Source: Diphasiastrum complanatum
Taxonomy: Eukaryota > Streptophyta > Lycopodiopsida > Lycopodiales > Lycopodiaceae
Direction of reading: 5' to 3'
DNA: 64,000 bases
Assembly: GCA_029204225.1 (NCBI GenBank)
Contig: CM055111.1
Location: forward strand, 28,542,340-28,606,339
A model generated the notes under the pieces. It did not search any database and was not told where the DNA came from. It worked only from the letters and a program-made list of their open reading frames with translations. Below are positions 34,199-45,500 of this stretch, piece by piece. Made by a program: the position numbers and the translations under genes. Each line of letters starts with the position of its first letter. Within the stretch, counting starts at the first letter, position 1.

Positions 34199-34862
34199 CG
34201 ACAGCGAGGGCGAGGGGCTCCGGCTCCGGCTTTCTCTGCCGAGCCTGTCGCAGTATCTCTCCAATGTCTGCCTCTTGCTTTCGATGCCTTTCATTGTGCC
34301 TTCGGACATCTTCTTCGTGCTTCCTCCTCGGGCTTCGGTGGTATGCGCTCCGCCATTTTGATCGAATCTCTCTCACAGCACCCTGGTTCTCAAACAGGCT
34401 CAAACAACTTCTCACTGGCGCTCACTGGCTCTCTCATAGCCTCTAAAAATGCCTCTCACAATGCCTCTCACAATGGCATAGTGAGTGCCTATTTATCCCC
34501 ACAGCCTGTTTGCCCATGTGCAGTTTTGTTGATGATCCCTCCATGTGCCGTTGTACCTGCCCCCATGTGTTGCTTCCCCACGTGCTGCTCTCCCATTGGC
34601 ACCATGGTCTGCTCCCTCATAGTGCCCATGTGCTCTTGTACCTGTCCCTTGCCCCCTGTACTGTCCCCTCTTTTTTTGCACCCTAAACCCTTTTTTTTTA
34701 CATTTTTTTAGGCCTATTTTACTTTAGAAAATGCATTTTTCAATTATAGAAAATATCAAAAAAATATATTAAAAAATGGTACCGCCCTGGTACCGCGGAC
34801 CTGAGGGCGGTACTGTAATGGCGGTACCACCATTATGGTATCGACGGTACCATCGGGTTCTA

Positions 34863-34904
<42 letters not shown>
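34199..34904. repeat. Direct repeat A2 with (AT)n end
   Basis: Partner of 29192-29844. It includes the CCGGCTTTCTCTGCCGAGCC start, the basic minus-strand frame (34161-34415), the GGTACC cluster (34777-34852) and (AT)n at 34865-34904. The inverted right foldback arm seen in the first copy is missing here. Confidence 0.85.
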
Positions 34905-34908
<4 letters not shown>

Positions 34909-35037
34909 CTCAATTTTTTTTTCAAATTAAAAAAAAAACCCATATATAAGTGTGTATATAATTTTGGAGTATATATATAAGTTTTTAAATGTGTTTGCAA
35001 ATTTTTTTAAAACTTATATAGATACTTATATATAGAG
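34905..35037. other. AT-rich spacer
   Basis: Degenerate TATA/AT text between (AT)n and the GGACGCG element. Nothing else seen. Confidence 0.6.
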
Positions 35038-35616
35038 CAGACATGAGGGTCCGGGCCGGACGCGGGCATTCCGAGTCCGGCGTTCGGACCCGGACGCGGG
35101 GTTAGATGCGTCCATATTTTTATTTATTTATTTATTTATTTTTTTGCCTAAATTCCTCAAAAAAAATTAAAAAAAAAAAAAAGGCGGACGCGTCCGGGGT
35201 TCCGGACCGCGTCCGGACGCAGACGCGTGTTTGGTAAAATGAGAATTTAAATATGAGCTTCAATACTAAACAAATAACTAGACAAAACAACTAGAGACGA
35301 CAAGTTGACCACTACAGAGAAAACTGTTTTATATAATGGTCTGTACCTAAGGAAGCGGGACTCGGACGCGAACGCGCCAGGGGTGCGTCCGCGTCCGGTT
35401 TTGGTTTTTTTTTTTTAATTTAAATTTTGTTTTTGACTAAAAAAAAAAGGACCAAGGGTGCGTTCAGACCTCGGACAGGTCCGTTTTTTTTAAAAAAAAA
35501 TTTAAAAGTTATTTAGTAAAAAAAATAAAAAATTGGATGCGTCCAATCCCCAAACCAAGTCCGGACACAAGACGCGGATGCGGACACGGGCATTCCGGCC
35601 CGGACCCTCATGTCTG
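35038..35616. mobile_element. 579-bp nonautonomous element (or inverted pair) with perfect 23-bp terminal inverted repeats
   Basis: 35038-35060 (CAGACATGAGGGTCCGGGCC + GGA) is the exact reverse complement of 35594-35616. Inside are CGGACGCG/CGCGTCC words near both ends and poly-A/T tracts. The right half (35349-35616) matches 29916-30196, while the left half is its inverse, so the unit may be two copies head to head. The CAG/CTG ends recall hAT termini. No 8-bp target duplication was found next to the ends. There is no coding capacity. Confidence 0.65.
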
Positions 35617-36225
35617 CGGGCCCACCCCGGCCCCTCTTTACAATGAGTGAAACCTTGTCATCTATTGTACAATCAATGAAACCTTGTCACACAGATTGTA
35701 CAGTAAGAGCATTGCTAGTACACTTCATTGAATGCCAAAAAAACTCAAATTTTTTTTTTGTATAAAAAGTGCCGTGGGTGCCATGCGATGTGTTTCTTTC
35801 TCTTTCTCTTTGCATGCAGTGTGTTTCTGTCGTCGTCGATCAGAACTTTGTCTCATCGTTAGTTCTTTTTTTCTTTTTGTCACATTTCCTTTCCTTTCCA
35901 ACCTCTTCAGAAAATTACTCCTTAATCTGTTGAAACTTTCTTCCATTTTGAAAATGCTGCTTTGATTTCCAGCGAGCAAATCGTTTGTTGCAATTGCTAC
36001 TTCTGCTCAGATTATTGAACATGTTGGGCTTATCTCACTGGTAAAATGCTTTAAAGATGGATCCCTCTCTACTTTTTCCGGTTCTTATGTTTATTTTAAT
36101 CAGTCCTTTCATGTATGGCTCTTTTTCCGCCCTTTTAACTCTGAAGGACTTTGCTGTGTAACCTGCAGAATTGTGTTTGCGATCAATTTGTGCAGTCAGG
36201 CTTATTATCTTCTTTTTGATATCCT
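35617..36225 (+). other. Upstream of the CBSX5-like exon
   Basis: T-rich and CT-rich sequence (35790-35960) resembling a plant leader, but no promoter element could be fixed. No gene recognised. Confidence 0.35.
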
Positions 36226-36620
36226 ATGGAAGGTTTTTTCCAGTCTCTTCAGGTTTGTGATCTTACTCTTGGCAAGCCTGTCCTGCACTGGCTTCCCTCA
36301 AGCGCCACGGTAGCTGATGCCCTTGGGGCTCTCAAGGAGCTTAATGCAAGGGAGATAAGCGTGTGGGATTGTCCACCTGATTCAGACAACGGTTCAATCC
36401 GTTTAAGGAAGCACGAAAAGTTGGACATTCTGAGTGGGGTCAATGGTGGAGGCGAACAGTGAGACCCCCGCTGTGTTGGTAAGCTGAATATCTTGGACAT
36501 TGTTTGCTATTTAGCAATAGATGAATGTTTTTGAAAGTATGAGAGGGCAGTCCTGGATCCCGTCTCTGTTCTGCTTCCATATACCACAAACCCGGTGAGG
36601 CATGTGGATTCTCGTACAAG
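36226..36620 (+). pseudogene. CBSX5: CBSX5-like CBS-domain protein, first exon with two in-frame TGA codons
   Basis: ATG 36226 opens a frame with VCDLTLGKPVLHWLPSSATV, then ADALGALKEL and ISVWDCPP, the start of the plant single-CBS-pair protein CBSX5. TGA codons stand at 36460-36462 and 36532-36534, yet the same frame continues with family text on both sides: CVGKLNILDIVCYLA between them and LDPVSVLLP then PVRHVDSRT after the second, up to a good donor (CAAG|GTAATT) at 36620/36621. CBS pairs bind adenosyl ligands and regulate partner proteins. No later exon was recognised before 39500. Both TGAs can arise from CGA by one C-to-T change. Decay is the simplest reading; read-through is not excluded. 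Confidence 0.7.
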
Positions 36621-39547
36621 GTAATTATATGCAATTGGTCTGTAGCATGGACTATGTCTTAGGCCTGTCCTTAGGCTCCCCTGCAGGCTGTTTCATTAGG
36701 AACTATCCTACTGAAATCTTGATTTATAGTGTTGATGCCCTTCCTCTCTCACTAGCTTCATTTTTTGATAATTATCGTTTTTGCCCACTCTTGTTGCCTC
36801 ACCATGATTCTGCTACTTTTTTTCTCGGTTGATTTTGTCTTATATGCCTACATGGCCTCGAGGGTTCGTGCAGCAGATTGGAGTAAAACTTCTGATCTCA
36901 AGCATAGAAAAAGAAGTCCTAAACATCTGACCACTTATTGGACGACTGTCTGATTACATTGAATCTTAAGCTTTTCAATTTTACTGAGGGCTTTTCGTTG
37001 TCTTTGCATAGCTTCATTACTGATAGATTATGTAACTTTAAAATTATGGAAGCCTGAGAATTTCATTCTCATTTTATGCTAATGATAACCTGTCAATAAC
37101 CTATCACCCTCTTCTATGCAGATGTCCGTTTCAATGCATAACAAGTACTTGCCAATATTCAATGCCTGTTTTCCTATGAACGAAAGCTTGTCCAAATTTT
37201 TAAACACAAGTTCTCTGTCCATTCATACATGAATTTTGTTGATGTATTTTAGATGGTCCTGCAGCTTTGTCTTTCCATGTCTTGGCAACATTTACGTTTT
37301 GGATGTTGTCTTTCACTTTCTTCAGCTTTTTGACATATACTTTATGAATGACATCCTTGGTTGTTTAGCCAACTCGTCATTCTACGTACATAGATGACAA
37401 AAATCTGTCGAGTTACTATACCTGTATACGAATGATTGTTTCCAAAAATATCAAATAAAAAACCATTGCTTGAACACCGAGCGAGCTTTGTAGAGTATTT
37501 TTTTAATGGTAATTTGCAAATCACAATCTCAATTTCATTCTTTATATTGCATTATTTTTCGGGAGAAAGGCGAATCTCCTAGTTTTTAATTTTGAGAGGA
37601 AAATCGCCACCTCTTCTTTTGCCATCTTATAATTGATCCAAAAGATGGCTCTCTAACAACTGACTTTTCTTACAATTGCTAACAATGTGGAAAGATGTCA
37701 AATAGTGTACAAAGCTCGCTCAATGTTCCTTGAAGCAATGATTTTTTATTTTTTATTTTTGGAAACAACCACTTTCTACTTGAAGTTTGATTTTAGATTC
37801 GTATTTGAGTCATTCAAGAAATCCATCTCCTACCATAGCCATCCCTATGTGTACAAACAAGGGCTGTTCCGATTCTATGTTGATATGGTTCTAATGTTTC
37901 TTGACTCAAATGTCAAAATTCACATGCCTAAATAGGTCACTGAGATGCAAAGTAAAATCCATGTGCCTAGTTCATACTTCGAAAAGCAATAACTAAGATG
38001 GTCAGATGTTGTTCTGATTTGCATCCTTGGTTGATAAAGCTTGTTTGCTAATTAGAAATGATTGTGTACAGCTTCTGAAAACATCTTCTTCAATAGCAAG
38101 AAGCTTATTTGATATTCATGTTGTACTTACTGATTGAATCACTTCAGTCCATCTTCAAAGTTTGGATTGTGATTTTCAAGTAAAGGACCCTTTCTATATT
38201 AATCGACTCAAACATGGATGCAAAGATCTCATCCTCATGTCATTCTATAGCATCACAAACATGAGAGATTATGGTGTGTCTCATTGAAAGATCCATGGTC
38301 GGATGTGCCCACATTTCTTGTTTGTTGTGGTCACTGAGTTCAAATTGAAATTGATGAATTGAAAGCATTCCTTAACTTGTCCTGAAACCCAAACCATGAA
38401 TGCTCAAGCATTTTTTTTGCTGAAATTTTTTAGCAAGTTACGTGATTGATTTATATTGGTCATCCATTGATGTGTGATTTGAATGGCTCATAATCAATGG
38501 TTCTCAATGTACATCAATAACAAATTAAATCATCAGCAAGAGGTTTGGTGGACTGAAAGCTGCATCTGAGTCGATTGAACATGAGCAGTCAACAATTGTG
38601 ACCCGATGTCGATATATTGGTAGGTCAATCATAAGTTGAAAGAGAGGGTCCTTTTCTTATTCTATAGCAATCATATCCAATCACATCAATGCTTGGAGTT
38701 CATTTTGTCATTAACATGAAACAATCATCGTCATTATAGTTACTTTTTTCAAATAGTTTGTTGGTTGTAAAAATTGTATAGGATATAGATATGATTTACT
38801 TAAAGATTTAGAATAGTCACCAAATGTCTTCAAATTTTTTTTCCATCTTAATGTGCCTCTGAAAAAAACCCTTCTATGATGTAGCAAACATTTAAGCTCT
38901 TTCTACTAAGAACTTTTTGGACAAGTTAGCTGACCATTTTTTATAATTGATATGTGCACTTGTAAAAATTTGATTGATGCAAGTCCATTTAGCCAATCAT
39001 TGGTATTTTGCTTTGGAGAAATGGGAGACACTCGTTTTCTCAGATTGTACAAGCAACTTATAAATAAAATAGACACATCAGCTTGTACGCAAGTATGACT
39101 AATGGAAGCTTATCTGCCAATCATCCCCTTCTATGCAAACGTCTGTTTCAATGCAGAACATGCATGTTGTGATATTCAATGACTAATCGATATCACACAC
39201 AGTTCGCTTGCCTTTAAACTTTCTATTCAATTCTAATCGGGACAAAATTGCGTAGCTAGTTCTTGCATATTCTAAATAGAATATAAATTGTGATAGATCA
39301 AGATTCTATTTAGTTTCAAGATAATTTATAGCATTTATCTAAAAAAACTCACTCTTCTAGCTGCTGACATTAAGTGCAGGTGGGGCAATTAGCAGTTTCT
39401 GAAACAAGAGGAAGCGATTGAAGAGCAAAACTGAGAATTGAAGAGAAAATTTTCAGCTGCTTTTGCTCACAGCTTTTCTTATTTAAGCGAAGAAACTGAA
39501 AACGCGAATTTGATGCCACTATTACATGCACAGATAGATATTTGGGG
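36621..39547. other. AT-rich intergenic stretch before EMB1270
   Basis: No further CBSX5 exon, retroelement hallmark or RNA gene was seen. Two segments (37425-37530 and 37670-37760) share inverted similarity: ACAATGTTCCTTGAAGC-type words against the reverse of GCTTGAACACCG, which may be a short decayed inverted repeat. The last 200 bp should hold the EMB1270 promoter or leader. Confidence 0.45.
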
Positions 39548-42500
39548 ATGAACCACAATATGGGGTTGTTTTTGATCCATTCTGTGGCTGTCCCTCTTAA
39601 TTCTTCTGTGAGCTGTTTTACTATTATGGCCAAGGGGGGCTCTTCCATGGATTGCTCAACTGCAAAAGGTGAGTTTGTGTACGAGCGAGCAGTGCCATCT
39701 ATCCGATGGCCTGAATCACAGCAATTCAAAGTTGATGAAAAATTTGATTGGATTTCTGCCCTTGAAGACATTGCTCCCGCTTCCCCCAACACTTTGGAAT
39801 GTAGAAATGTGAAAGAGCTGGTGATTGGCCATTCAGAGGCAGCCTCTATACCACCAGCAGGCCAGAACCCAGTAATGCCCAGTAGTATCCACGTAAGAAA
39901 GAAAATGTCAATGCTGGCTCTCAAGAAAGCCAGAGACTGGAGACAGAGGGTTCAGAGGCTTTCGCATGCAATATGCCGATTAGACGAGAGGGAATTCGTT
40001 TACACTATCCTGGAAAGTTGGACGGAGCAGCTGACACCTACAGATTTGTGTTTTGTGGTGAAGCAGGTGGGAAGCACTCATTGGCAAAGAGCTTTGGAGC
40101 TGTATGAGTGTGTTAACATGAGTAAGTGGTATACTCCAAACCCTCGCATGCTCACTACTATCCTTTCTGTTTTGGGCAGAGCCCAGCAGTCCTCACTTGC
40201 AGAAGAATTGTTTGAAAGAGCAGAGCCAGAGTTAGGTGAATGTGTGCAGGTTTATAACACCATGATGGGTTTATATGCCCGGCATGGCGAATGGGAAAAG
40301 ATGCAACTTTTGTATGGCCAAATGCAGCAAAAGGGGTGCCAGCCCGACCTTGTGACTTACAACATACTTGTGAATGCTCAGACAAAGGCGGGGCTGCAAC
40401 CTGGGATGGCAGTCTCTCTTCTCGAAGGCATTCATGAAGCTGGGTTGAGGCCTGATGCTATTACCTACAACACTTTGATCAGTGCTTGCAGCTCCCAAAA
40501 TAGATGGGCAGAAGCTGAGGAAATTTTTGACGAAATGAGGCGGCAGCATTGCGAGCCCGATATATGGACTTACAATGCCATGATATCTGTGTATGGAAGG
40601 TCCGGTGCAGTAGAGGCTGCAAAACACATATTTACAAGCATGCAAGTTAAGGGTTTTGATCCAGATGCTGTCACTTACAACTCCATGTTGTATGCATTTG
40701 CAAAAGCTGGCAGAATTGATGAAGTAGACCAGATCAGGAAGAAAATGCTTGCTTCGGACTGCCATGCTGATGAGATCACTTACAATACGATGATTTATAT
40801 GTATGGGAAAGCAGGATTGCACCATGAAGCAGCAGCTACTTACAGTCAAATGAAGTCAAACAGATGTCATCCGGATGTTGTTACTTTTACTGTCCTTATT
40901 GATGCTCTGGGAAAGGAAGGACTAGTTCAGGAGGCTAGCAATGTTTATGTCGAAATGGTAGAAAAGGGAATCCAGCCCAGTCTACAAGCATATAGTGCAA
41001 TGATCTGTGCATATGCAAAAGCCGGCTTGTACTTACAGGCAGATCAAACGTACAGATGCATGCAAGAAAGTGCGGTTTGTCCAGACGTCCTTGCTTATTC
41101 TGTCATGCTAGATGTCTATCACAAAGCAGAAATGCCAGAAAAGGCATTACAAGTATATACTAGCTTAATGGAGGCAGGCTGTAAACCAGAATTACGTATT
41201 TTTGGCATAGTTTTTCAACTGTTTTATAAAAAAAGAATGCAGATGCAGCTTGACCTGCTCGGGAAAGACATGGTGCAATCTGGCTTTGAGCCCACTGAAT
41301 TGTGTTCTTACCTTGCCAGGAATGGCTTATGTGATGAATCTTTAGCATCTCTTGAGCTCGCGTTAAATCAGGGCTTTGCTTTGACAGAAGAAGTAATAAA
41401 AGATCTTTTGAGTTCTTTTGCTATAGCTCGAAGATATGAAGATGCTAGAGAAGCGGTGTATGTACTTGCTCAACTGGTGCCTCAAAGAAGCATTCTTCTT
41501 TATGAGGCTTTGTTACTTGTGCTTGCTAAAGGCGAAAAATTTGAAGAAGCTCAGGAGGAGTTGTCAAAGCTAAAAGGTCGTGGCCAGGCAGTGACATTTT
41601 CTATCTACAAGGCTCTGATCATAGCATATGAACAAGCTGGCATGTTTGATGCAGCCTTGCAAGTAGCTTCTGATATGTATGATTCTGGGTTGCGGCCTGA
41701 TATTCATTGCTACAAGAGTGCAGCAATGATATATTGTTTGAGAGGGCAGCCTGAGTTGGCATATAATCTCTTACAAAATGCAATGCATGCTCTTGGTGAA
41801 GTGAAAACCTCCACCATTCACATTGCAATTATAGAGTCCTATGGAAAACTGAGGCAGTGGCAAGATGCTGAGATTGTATTCAAGGAAATAAGTCAAGCTG
41901 GATTGCCATTGTGTTTGAAGTCTTACAATGCACTACTTCTTGCATATGCTGAGAGTGGAAAACATAATCTTGCTGAGAGCACTTTTGATCATATTTTAAC
42001 TAGTGGATTTGCTCCAACAGTAACGTCAGCTAACTTCGTCCTTGAAGCTATCAGTAATGCAGAGATTGTGCAGGACCTTGACAGGTTTCACAAGAAGATG
42101 CTAAAATCAGGTATCAACCCCAACTTGAAAACGTTCTGTATAATGCTTAATGCTTTTGCTAAGATGGGGAATCAGGAAGAAGCATGCAGAGTGTACCACC
42201 ACATCAAGTCTTTAGGCTTCTATCCAAATATGAAGGTGTACAAAATTATGGTGTCATTATTTTCAAAAGAAGCAAATGCGAAAGATGCCGAGTTAATTTT
42301 AACTGACATGAAAGAATCAGGATATGAGCCTGATATTGCGATATACAATTCCATGATCAGTCTGTATAGTAAGCGTCAAAGCTATAAAAGTGCTGCTCAA
42401 GTTTTCCAGGGAATGCAAGCTGTTGGTTGTTTGCCTGATTCTATGACTTTCAACACCTTAATATGCCTCTATAGTCGGCATCTTATGGTGCAAGAAGCAT

Positions 42501-45500
42501 ACACTCTCTTCCAACGTATGCAGAAAGAAGGACATCTTCCAGACATTTCCACTTACACTTCTTTAATAGCTGCTTGTGGGCACTTACATTTAAGTGAGTT
42601 CGCCACATTACTCTTCAAACAGATGCAGGATACAGGTTGCAAACCTGATGTAACAGCCTTCAGCGTGATGCTCAATGTATACAGAAGGGCTGGAAATCAC
42701 CAGCAAGCAGAAGTTCTTGTCCGTGAAATGAAAGATGCAGGTATTCACCCTACAAAAGAGACCTTCCACATGCTTATGGACTGTTATGGAAAAGGTGGAG
42801 AAACCTTGGGAGCAGAATCAACATTTGAAAGTATCAAACATGCGGGCATTCAGCCTGGTGTGATGCACTTTACATCTTTGATCAACGCGTATCTGAAGAG
42901 CGGAGAATATGATGCAGCAGTAGATAAGTTGAAGCATATGACAGAGGCTGGAATAGAAGCCAATCCTGTTACGATAACCTGCTTCATTTCTGCAGCCAGC
43001 ACTTGTCAAACATTAAAGCATGCATTGGTTCTGCTGGCAGGTCTGCAGAGTGTTGGCATTTCTCTTCCATACAGGTATATGCCCTTGTCTTGGGGGATAG
43101 TCTGGTTTTCATTGAATGATTGGCTGTATACAAGACATCGTCTTCTATTCTAGGGGCATTTGGAACTTGTTAACGTGATCTGTATGTATTTGAGGTCACC
43201 GCTGGTGGTAATTTAAGTTGTGTTTTTGCATAAAGCTTTGTAGATTTCAAGATATTGTAAACGTCCAATATATGGTAATATGTTACCTTTTACGGCAATC
43301 TGAAAATTTGAACCTTTACTCATATTTTCAGTGTGAACTGGGAACAATGAGAAGTTATGTTTTGGCCAGAGTCACAAATTGGTCAACTTCTTGGCTAAAT
43401 CAGCCCTAATTTTATACATATTACCCTCTTCTGCTTAAATTTCAATACTTGAAAAAGCTGTAGTTACTAGTATTTGGTATCGTAGATATTCAGTTTTAGT
43501 ATATATGTGGTGTTGTACCAAGTCAGATATGTGATGTTTGGTACTGATTTTAAAATTGACTGACAACTAATGACTGAAGTATAAGAACAGGTCTGCATGA
43601 AAACTACTGCTGGAGTGTATATCACAATCATCTTAAAGCAGTCCAGTTCAAGTATAATGTCAAATCTGTCTTATAGTCCTGATTTAGATCTGTTTTTTTA
43701 CTTCAAACCTGGAGATTTGTGATGTTTAAGATATGTGATTTCAACTACGTCCCTTTAATCCCACTTAACTTCCTAAACTTGCAAAAATGTACATTTTGTA
43801 TGTGTCCGCATAATCTTTGTTCCTTTTTTGGAACCTGCTTAAGAACTTTGTATGGTTGAAGAACTTCCAGAAAGTAGTTTGATGTCTGTAAGTGTGAGTT
43901 AACATGCAATTAGCAGATATGTGAACTAAGGCTCTGAAATATCCAAATTATGCAGATTACTTATGGAAAGAAATACTCAAGTGCTGAAGGATGCGGCAAT
44001 CTATTTTGAGCAACTGCAGGCTGAAGGTGGTGATGCTGGGAAAGGCATTGTAAATGTGCTGCTGGATCTTCTGTGGGCTTTCTGGATGCGTGCGACTGCT
44101 GCTAGGATATTCAACTTGGCCCTGCAAAAGAAGATTTATGCACATGACATTTCGAGGTGCGACTCTCTTAAATCATAGGTTTAAAAAAATACCTTGTATG
44201 CAAACAAAACCTTGTCTGAAATATGGCTGCAAATGCTATATTCAGCTGTTTTGGCCATTTTTGGACGTTTTAAAGGTTTGCCTCTGAACATGAATCTGAA
44301 GTTTTTAGGCCATTTTTGGGCAGTTTCAAGTTTTAAGACCATCATTAGGCAAGTTTTGGGACGTTCTAAGTTCTAATTTTGTAGAACTTATTTTATGTCA
44401 GAAATTCAACAACGTTGATAATGTAGCATATTTGTCTGTGTGTGTATTCAAAATTGCCGCGTGCAATCCCATTTTTGGGGTGCTGTATTTAAAAAGTTTT
44501 AGTTTTTTTGGTAACTATGCTTTGTTTCCTATGTAGAGGGTCATTTGTAGATGAATAAATTTTTTAGGTGTGCCTGCATCGTTGAGCACCATTCCAAAAG
44601 TACATAGTTGTAGTTATCTCCAAAGTCCTCTAGTTTTCTGACTAGTAAAAAATTCAAAAGGTGCTGATTTGACTATGTTACTACAAAAGTCTTAATTATG
44701 AACGTCATACTAATGAATACGATTGGAAGGATTTTATCAGGATGCTAGCTCTCCAAGCACCTCTTGAAACCTACTAGCTTGTGAAAGAATGAACTCCTCC
44801 CATCCATAGGCTAACCTTTAAGCATGACTACCTATATTCCAAGATGGCGTCCATGCGTGGGTGATGAGTCCACCTAGCATTCCATGTCAGTCTTGACCCA
44901 TAAATATGTAGCCAACTTAATGTTTAACCACCCCCATACCCCAGCCATGCCTAGATGGTCCTGTGGACCTGACCTTAGTCCCACTTGATTGTGGGGTTGA
45001 CTTGGTCAATGCATGATGGGCCTAATCACTGGGCTACCTACAGGGACACTCCCAAGGACTTGGGTGTCTAGTATTGGGGTTTGTGTGGGCCACTGGCAGT
45101 CACCTAACTCACCTGGTCATTGGCCCTTCCAGGGTACGGTAGGATCATGACTAAGGCCTAACATTCTCACCCCCTTCAGGAAAGTCATTGTTTCTTGATG
45201 ACAAACTCAGAGTACACTTGACGTAGTCTGTATTGATTCCCAAGTAGTTTCAGACAAGCGAAGTCCTTTCCACGCAACTAGATATTCTTGGAGGATATGA
45301 TTTCTCAATTGCCTCTCCCTCCTATCTAGGATATGTGTTGGTCCATGATCTAAGGGGCTTTTTCCTCTAGTGACATTAAGCCTTCTACAAGGATGCCACT
45401 CTAATGTAAGCATGTCTTTAAGCGACGTCCATGGAAAACTAGATGCATTTCGCATCCTTGAGGTAACTCTTCTTTAGGCCACCTCAATTTTCTTAATGAC

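Noticed and set aside
35725-35979. 84-residue basic antisense frame
   Set aside because: Complement of a CT/T-rich leader-like region; no domain.
40271-40849. Antisense 192-residue frame inside EMB1270 exon 1
   Set aside because: Mirrors the codon pattern of the PPR repeats; no family likeness of its own.
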